Source: Caryophanales bacterium UBA6448
GTDB taxonomy: Bacteria > Bacillota_I > Bacilli_A > RF39 > UBA660
Assembly (NCBI GenBank): GCA_002439555.1
Contig: DJOC01000066.1
Span: 1 to 8,776 of the forward strand
DNA length: 8,776 bases
Direction: 5' to 3'
Both the position numbers and the translations under genes were made by a program. The notes beneath the pieces were generated by a model that saw nothing but the letters and a program-made list of their open reading frames with translations, ran no database searches and was not told where the DNA came from. Positions 5,624 to 8,776 of the stretch are shown one piece after another (the stretch's first letter is position 1; every line of letters begins with the position of its first letter).

Positions 5624-6110
5624 ATCTGTATAAGCTTTTAACTTGCTTTTCAATTTGGTCATTAACAGAATTGTTTGTAAAACTATTATCTATACCATAA
5701 CATTCTAATGGCATATTATAATATGTGTCATAAAAAGTTACCGTTGGCATTACATGTTCATCATTGTTTGTAATAATTTGTGCTTGTTTTCCTGTTTCTG
5801 AATCAATTGTAGTTTGAACATTATTCAATGTTTCTTTTACGCACATTCCAGTTTTAGGATCAAGTGTATAACCAACTGGTGCAGTCTTAACCATTACAGT
5901 TCCTTTATGTTTTTGTACCTCATTAATGCTATGTTCAATTACTTTATCACCATAAATAAACGCAAAAGGACATTCTGTAGTTAAATGATTAGTATTTGAA
6001 TGTTTTGAATGTAATGCAACCCCTCCAACTATTGCATAACCAGTTGTTACACCTGCTAATGCTGCGGATACTAAATATTTAGTAATTTTTAATTTTTCTT
6101 CTTTTTTCAT
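5622..6110 (-). CDS. Hypothetical membrane-anchored protein, 162 aa
   Basis: Not recognised. The start is ATG 6110, with AAGGGGG (6119-6125) 8 nt upstream. A longer frame reaches TTG 6164, but that TTG is part of the -35 box, so it cannot be in the mRNA. The protein has a Lys-rich N-terminus (1-11), one hydrophobic segment (about 12-34, LVSAALAGVTTGYAIVGGVAL), then a polar domain that should lie outside the cell as a signal-anchored or secreted protein. The outer part has three Cys (47, 90, 137), a YTLDPKTGMCVKET stretch (81-94) and an IDSETGKQAQIIT stretch (102-114). Pro/Gly/Asn content suggests a beta-rich fold. It follows tmk with no clear terminator between but has its own strong promoter, so it is not tied to thymidylate synthesis. 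Confidence 0.8.
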   Translation of the reverse strand: MKKEEKLKITKYLVSAALAGVTTGYAIVGGVALHSKHSNTNHLTTECPFAFIYGDKVIEHSINEVQKHKGTVMVKTAPVGYTLDPKTGMCVKETLNNVQTTIDSETGKQAQIITNNDEHVMPTVTFYDTYYNMPLECYGIDNSFTNNSVNDQIEKQVKSLYR

Positions 6111-6135
6111 TTTATTTTCCCCCTTAACTGCTAAA

Positions 6136-6164
6136 ATTATAGCATATTTTTTAATAGATGTCAA
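6136..6164 (-). promoter_or_regulatory. Near-perfect consensus promoter for the 162-aa gene
   Basis: TTGACA (6159-6164), a 17-nt spacer and TATAAT (6136-6141) with TGC directly before the -10: both hexamers match consensus exactly and the -10 is extended. The start is expected near 6129, about 19 nt before the ATG at 6110. It is the strongest promoter in the window and settles the start codon of this gene. Confidence 0.88.
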
Positions 6165-6176
6165 ACAAGTGTAAAT

Positions 6177-6848
6177 CTATCTTTTTTTATATGCTCTTAT
6201 TACATCTTTTGAAATATCTTCAATAGAGCGAACATTTCCATTTTCAAAACAATCAATTTGAATATAATTAAATATTTTTGCGAGTTCAAGGTAAGCTCTT
6301 TGACTTTTCTTTAAGTATTCTTCATCTATTTCATTTTGGTCAAGGGCCTCGGGTCTATTTGCTCTAAGCGCTCTTGCACCCTCAACTGGCATATATAAAA
6401 ATATTACTTTGTCTGCACGAGGAAGGCCTAAAAGGTCAAACTCCAAAGTTGCATTAAAATTGTAAAGTGCAAGTCTTTTTTCTTCATCATCCTCTTTACC
6501 TGCTTGATGAGCCATATTTGAATATACATATCTATCTAGTATTACAGTATAGCCTTCATTTAACTTTTTTTGAATAATAGGAAGGTTATAAAGTCTATCT
6601 GCGGCATAATAAAGTGATGACACCTTTGGTGAAACATTTGGTGCACCCTCAGGGAAAAAACCCTCAGAAATATAACTTTTACCTAAAAATGGGCCTCCAA
6701 CAATTTTACCTGTAGGGCTATCATAATTTGGAAAAGACATAGTAAATACTTTGATATTATTTTCCTCTAAATATTTTACAAGTAGTTTTGTTTGAGTTTC
6801 TTTTCCAGAACAATCTGTTCCTTCGATAACAATTAATTTACCTTTCAT
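6177..6848 (-). CDS. tmk: Thymidylate kinase (dTMP kinase)
   Basis: 223 aa, close to the usual 205-215. It phosphorylates dTMP to dTDP with ATP in the cytosol. The P-loop is GTDCSGKETQ (10-19). The usual Ser/Thr after Lys16 is Glu17, with Thr18 next. Other family parts are present: SFPNYDSPTG (38-47), the AADRLYNLP stretch (82-90), VILDRYVYSN (102-111, the DRY motif) and VIFLYMPVE (148-156). A basic LID region LRANRPEALDQNEIDEEYLKKSQRAYLEL (161-189) follows. ATG 6848 overlaps the folA stop by 11 nt and has AGGAGG 4 nt upstream inside folA, so translation is probably coupled. Position directly after thyA and folA supports the dTMP kinase assignment over other nucleotide kinases. No terminator is visible before the next promoter. 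Confidence 0.94.
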   Translation of the reverse strand: MKGKLIVIEGTDCSGKETQTKLLVKYLEENNIKVFTMSFPNYDSPTGKIVGGPFLGKSYISEGFFPEGAPNVSPKVSSLYYAADRLYNLPIIQKKLNEGYTVILDRYVYSNMAHQAGKEDDEEKRLALYNFNATLEFDLLGLPRADKVIFLYMPVEGARALRANRPEALDQNEIDEEYLKKSQRAYLELAKIFNYIQIDCFENGNVRSIEDISKDVIRAYKKR

Positions 6849-7320
6849 TTTTCCTCCTATATAAAATATGTTTATATTCTAAATTATTTTCTTTATTTTC
6901 TCCAAGTAAAGTTTGATCGTAATTGCTTTCGTCAAACGTAGGAAAATACTTATCGGCAACTTCATTTGCATAAACTTTAGTTAAATAAATATTTTGAGCG
7001 TAATTAATAAAAAAGTTATAAAGACTTTCACCACCAATAATAAAGACTTCTTCATCACTATTTAAATATTTTTCTAAAACTTCTTCAAAAGAATTTATAA
7101 TAGTTACACCATCAGTTTCTTTCATAGTATTAGAGACAACAATATTAATTCTTTTAGGAAGAGGTTTACCAATTGATTCATAGGTTTTCCTTCCCATAAC
7201 TACTGTTTTACCTAGCGTGGTATTTCTAAAAAATTTCAAATCTCCAGGAATATTAAATATTAAATGATTATCAAGCCCTAATTCATTATTTTTACCAACT
7301 GCCGCGATTAATGATATCAT
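6838..7320 (-). CDS. folA: Dihydrofolate reductase
   Basis: 160 aa, the normal size for bacterial DHFR. It reduces dihydrofolate, the by-product of ThyA, to tetrahydrofolate with NADPH. The N-terminus is collinear with the E. coli enzyme, so numbering matches: Asp27 (IPGDLKFF) is the proton-relay acid, Phe31 is present and Arg57 (LPKRINIVVS) binds the glutamate tail. GRKTYESIGKPLP (43-55) and IIGGESLY (94-101) are the NADPH-binding motifs. Positions 21-22, nearly always Pro-Trp in bacterial enzymes, are Ile-Phe. The Shine-Dalgarno is weak (AGGTG, 4 nt before the ATG) and overlaps the thyA TAG. Only 7 nt separate the two genes, implying re-initiation after thyA. The 3' end overlaps tmk. Confidence 0.96.
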   Translation of the reverse strand: MISLIAAVGKNNELGLDNHLIFNIPGDLKFFRNTTLGKTVVMGRKTYESIGKPLPKRINIVVSNTMKETDGVTIINSFEEVLEKYLNSDEEVFIIGGESLYNFFINYAQNIYLTKVYANEVADKYFPTFDESNYDQTLLGENKENNLEYKHILYRRKNER

Positions 7321-7327
7321 ATTTCAC

Positions 7328-8425
7328 CTACTGCGTTAAAGGGAAAGTTATTTCCCCATGATGTTTATAATTTCTTACTCTAATATTAGTTAAATTTTTA
7401 TCATCAATATCATCAAAAGACTTAACATTTTCATCAATTTCTAAAATTGGTGCTGGGTATTCTTCTCTAAGGCCCTGACTAATTTCTTCACCTCTTTGAA
7501 TTTGCTCTTTTATACCATCTATTTGATTTACATAAATATGAGCATCTTTAATAGTATAATTAAGCATACCCGGTTTTAAACCTGTAATATGTGCCAAAAG
7601 ATAAGCAAGTGTTGAATATTGAGTTACATTAAATGGAAGCCCAAGTGGTACATCACAACTTCTTTGAACGACAGTACCATTTAAATGACCATCAGTTACA
7701 TCCCACATTGACATAAACACACAAGGTTTTAAAACCGCATCTTTTATATCTTCCTCTTGCCATAAATTAATTAGTATTCTTCGAGAGTCTGATATTGACG
7801 GGTCCACTTTACTTGCATTTATTAAAGAAATAGTTCTATTTAAATAATCATTTTTATTTACTGTATAGCCATAAGCATGTCCTATTGTATGAGCATACTC
7901 TTTACCAAAATATCTAGCAAAGCGAAGTACTTTTCCCTCTTCTGCTGCCTTTTTTGTTGGAGAAGCCATCATAGGTTTTGCATTTACCTTTTTTTCACTT
8001 TCTTTATAAATGCCTTCTTCATCATAATACATTTTTTCTAATATATCTTTACCATCACTACCAATTTTTCCAGTATTAAAATACACTGGTAAACTTACTG
8101 GAGCATTTTCAGGTTCTTTACCATTAGGATAATATATTCTATAAATTCCATCTTCATCTATTTCCCATTCATCCCAAATATGAACACCTCTATTTTGTAA
8201 CCATCTTACATCGTTTATTCCTTTATAAATCCATAAAAGTTCCTTTATTGCTGCCTTATAATAAAGTTTTTTAGTGGTTAAAAATGGAAACTCTTTTTCT
8301 AAATCAAAAGAAAAATTATAATTAGGTATTTTAATTGTATTAATACCTGTTCTATTAATAACTTCTTTACCTTCCTCTAAAATAGTTTTACATAATTTTA
8401 AATATTCTTTATCCCAATTAGACAT
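7328..8425 (-). CDS. thyA: Thymidylate synthase, long divergent ThyA
   Basis: 365 aa, against about 264 for E. coli and 316 for the Lactobacillus type. It methylates dUMP to dTMP using methylene-THF and releases DHF. Catalytic and binding residues are in place: Arg25 (NRTG), Glu62 (KELLWIYKG), Trp84/Trp87 (IWDEW), Tyr185, Arg215-Arg216 (DSRR), nucleophile Cys235 (LKPC), Gln254-Arg255-Ser256, Asp258, Asn266 (LGLPFN), and His296/Tyr298 (DAHIY). Two departures stand out. An insertion of about 90 residues (88-178) lies between IWDEW and the folate-site Tyr, and the residue after the catalytic Cys is Val236, usually His. The GPVYGKQWR motif reads GHAYGYTVN. GGAGG lies 4 nt before ATG 8425 and the glyA stop is 9 nt upstream, so it is cotranscribed. 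Confidence 0.95.
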   Translation of the reverse strand: MSNWDKEYLKLCKTILEEGKEVINRTGINTIKIPNYNFSFDLEKEFPFLTTKKLYYKAAIKELLWIYKGINDVRWLQNRGVHIWDEWEIDEDGIYRIYYPNGKEPENAPVSLPVYFNTGKIGSDGKDILEKMYYDEEGIYKESEKKVNAKPMMASPTKKAAEEGKVLRFARYFGKEYAHTIGHAYGYTVNKNDYLNRTISLINASKVDPSISDSRRILINLWQEEDIKDAVLKPCVFMSMWDVTDGHLNGTVVQRSCDVPLGLPFNVTQYSTLAYLLAHITGLKPGMLNYTIKDAHIYVNQIDGIKEQIQRGEEISQGLREEYPAPILEIDENVKSFDDIDDKNLTNIRVRNYKHHGEITFPLTQ

Positions 8426-8434
8426 TTTACCTCC

Positions 8435-8776
8435 TTAATACCATAATGGATATTTATCTGTTATTTTTTTAACTTTTAATTTTAGTTCATTTAAAATATT
8501 TTCATCATTATAATTTTTTAAAGCCTTTGAAATAATTAAACCAATTTCTTTAAAATCATTATTATTTAATCCTCTTGTTGTAAGGGCGGCACTTCCAAGT
8601 CTTATACCACTTGTTATACCCGCTTTTTCTATATCACCAGGAACCATATTTTTATTAACGGTTATATTTATTTTTTCTAAAATATCCTCAGCCATTTTAC
8701 CAGTCACACCTATACTTTTAACATTTAAAAGAAACATATGATTATCAGTGCCACCTGATACGATTTTAAAGCCTTC
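8435..8776 (-). CDS. glyA: Serine hydroxymethyltransferase, C-terminal part (5' end outside window)
   Basis: The last 113 codons of SHMT run from the right edge to a stop at 8435. The fragment begins EGFKIVSGGTDNHMFLLNV, the conserved SGGTDNH(L/M)F motif. It continues with GVTGKMAEDILEKINITVNK (the TGK-AE-LL--ITVNKN motif) and TSGIRLGSAALTTRG, whose Arg corresponds to the substrate-carboxylate Arg of SHMT. An internal ATG at 8737 is only Met14 of this fragment and is not a start. SHMT is a cytosolic PLP enzyme that splits serine into glycine and loads its carbon onto THF, giving the methylene-THF that ThyA consumes. The active-site Lys and the rest of the PLP domain lie outside the window. 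It is the first visible gene of the thymidylate operon. Confidence 0.96.
   Translation of the reverse strand, partial: EGFKIVSGGTDNHMFLLNVKSIGVTGKMAEDILEKINITVNKNMVPGDIEKAGITSGIRLGSAALTTRGLNNNDFKEIGLIISKALKNYNDENILNELKLKVKKITDKYPLWY

Noticed and set aside
6111..6164. N-terminal extension of the 162-aa protein from TTG 6164
   Set aside because: The TTG is part of the consensus -35 TTGACA, and the -10 lies inside the extension. ATG 6110 has an ideal Shine-Dalgarno.
8435..8737. A separate 100-aa gene starting at ATG 8737
   Set aside because: The frame continues to the window edge with the SHMT motif SGGTDNH directly upstream; the ATG is an internal Met.
1..8776. Mollicute genetic code (TGA as Trp)
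   Set aside because: def ends in TGA exactly at the family C-terminus, and Trp residues are encoded by TGG.

Overview
The window is strongly AT-rich and uses the standard bacterial code: def ends in TGA and tryptophans are TGG. Shine-Dalgarno motifs are mostly canonical, and several promoters look sigma-A-like with an extended -10. Spore-coat-type genes (a CotJA/CotJB fusion, CotJC, a YjcZ-like peptide) sit beside housekeeping genes. Together this suggests a low-GC, spore-forming or formerly spore-forming Bacillota (Bacilli or relatives, perhaps a small-genome gut lineage). I cannot name the species.

Layout, left to right. (1) 1-1377 (-): 5' part of a large surface protein with a type IV prepilin N-terminus and Ig-like repeats; it runs off the left edge. 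(2) 1442-1960 (-): unrecognised 172-aa protein with its own promoter. (3) 2023-3177 (-): FtsW/SpoVE-type SEDS glycosyltransferase, apparently made from a leaderless mRNA. (4) 3293-3481 (+): YjcZ-like Gly/Tyr-rich membrane peptide, divergent from ftsW and closed by a terminator. (5) 3558-4112 (+): peptide deformylase with its own promoter. (6) 4124-5111 (-): cotJA-cotJB fusion overlapping cotJC; a terminator hairpin shared with def lies between the convergent ends. (7) 5175-5334: gene-free stretch with a locally GC-rich patch, a promoter-like sequence and a clear minus-strand terminator, i.e. a candidate small RNA or leader upstream of cotJ. (8) 5335-5580 (-): small DUF1292-like protein. (9) 5622-6110 (-): unrecognised membrane-anchored protein with a near-perfect promoter and a terminator. 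(10) 6177-8776 (-): glyA (partial), thyA, folA, tmk, tightly packed.

The glyA-thyA-folA-tmk block encodes the closed thymidylate cycle: SHMT makes methylene-THF, ThyA makes dTMP and DHF, DHFR regenerates THF, and Tmk phosphorylates dTMP. ThyA (long insertion), DHFR (Phe at the usual active-site Trp) and Tmk (Glu in the P-loop) each depart from the textbook family sequence. No phage, transposon, CRISPR, tRNA or rRNA was seen. The least explained items are the 5175-5290 RNA candidate, the pilin-Ig protein, and the two orphan proteins.
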